From JACDBD01 sp050743385 (lineage in GTDB: Bacteria > Actinomycetota > Acidimicrobiia > IMCC26256 > JACDBD01), in NCBI GenBank assembly GCA_050743385.1, contig JBOGFJ010000120.1, positions 1 to 5,576 on the forward strand: a stretch of DNA of 5,576 bases, in the 5' to 3' direction. Position numbers and translations under genes: made by a program. Positions 5,519 through 5,576 of the stretch are shown here, piece after piece (positions within the stretch are counted from its first letter, which is position 1; each line of letters begins with the position of its first letter). The notes beneath the pieces are model-generated. The model was given only the letters and a program-made list of their open reading frames with translations, did no database searches and was not told where the DNA came from.

Positions 5519-5576
5519 ATGAGCGAGTTGACGTGTGCCGAGATGCGCGAGCTCGCGCCCGAGCTCGCGCTCGGCG
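5519..5576 (+). CDS. probable zinc-finger anti-sigma factor, 5' end only
   Basis: Only 19 codons are visible (MSELTCAEMRELAPELALG) before the window ends. The start, a cysteine at position 6, then the Glu-Leu-Ala-rich helix ELAPELALG is the typical opening of actinobacterial anti-sigma factors, which bind the sigma factor through an N-terminal domain that often contains an HxxxCxxC zinc motif. That motif and any membrane segment would lie beyond the window. It follows the sigma gene by 7 nt in the same direction, so the two are probably co-transcribed and this product would hold the sigma factor inactive. The call rests on position and this short resemblance. Confidence 0.7.
   Translation, partial: MSELTCAEMRELAPELALG

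Noticed and set aside
5549..5570. Direct repeat of GAGCTCGCGC at the start of the anti-sigma gene
   Set aside because: It is explained by coding for the repeated Glu-Leu-Ala residues with preferred GC-rich codons.

Overview
The window is high-GC, gene-dense bacterial DNA with GTG as well as ATG starts, 4-nt start/stop overlaps, an ECF sigma/anti-sigma pair and a Gly/Ser/Asp-rich lipoprotein. This fits Actinomycetota. A lineage such as Acidimicrobiia is possible, but that is a guess from style, not a proof. No tRNA, rRNA, CRISPR array, insertion sequence or phage gene was seen.

Region 1 (1-4275, + strand) is the tail of a tryptophan operon running into three unrelated genes. trpB (tryptophan synthase beta) and trpA (alpha) both keep their catalytic residues. 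They are followed by a dienelactone-hydrolase-family alpha/beta hydrolase, a 112-aa Cys/His-rich protein with a histidine-triad-like motif and two CxxC pairs, and a 368-aa single-pass membrane-anchored protein with a probable LolA/LppX-like extracytoplasmic domain. From trpA onward each stop codon overlaps the next start (ATGA, ATGA, GTGA), so the four genes are probably one translationally coupled message. The trpB-trpA junction instead has a 73-nt gap. In well-known actinobacteria trpA is often followed by lgt; here other genes occupy that place.

Region 2 (4276-4318) is a short convergent gap filled by an almost perfect hairpin with an A-rich 5' arm and U-rich 3' arm. It probably terminates transcription from both sides.

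Region 3 (4319-4831, - strand) encodes a secreted lipoprotein with a plastocyanin-type cupredoxin domain carrying all four type-1 copper ligands. It reads toward the terminator and is divergent from region 4.

Region 4 (4951-5576, + strand) holds an ECF sigma factor and, 7 nt downstream, the first 19 codons of a probable zinc-finger anti-sigma factor cut by the window end. The 119-bp divergent gap (4832-4950) carries a perfect 8-bp inverted repeat with a 16-nt spacer, a candidate operator or leader hairpin. A link between the sigma factor and the copper lipoprotein is plausible from the divergent layout but is inference.

Most of the window is ordinary metabolism. The parts most worth a second look are the 112-aa HIT-like protein, the LolA-like membrane protein in the trp operon, and the cupredoxin / ECF sigma divergon with its dyad.
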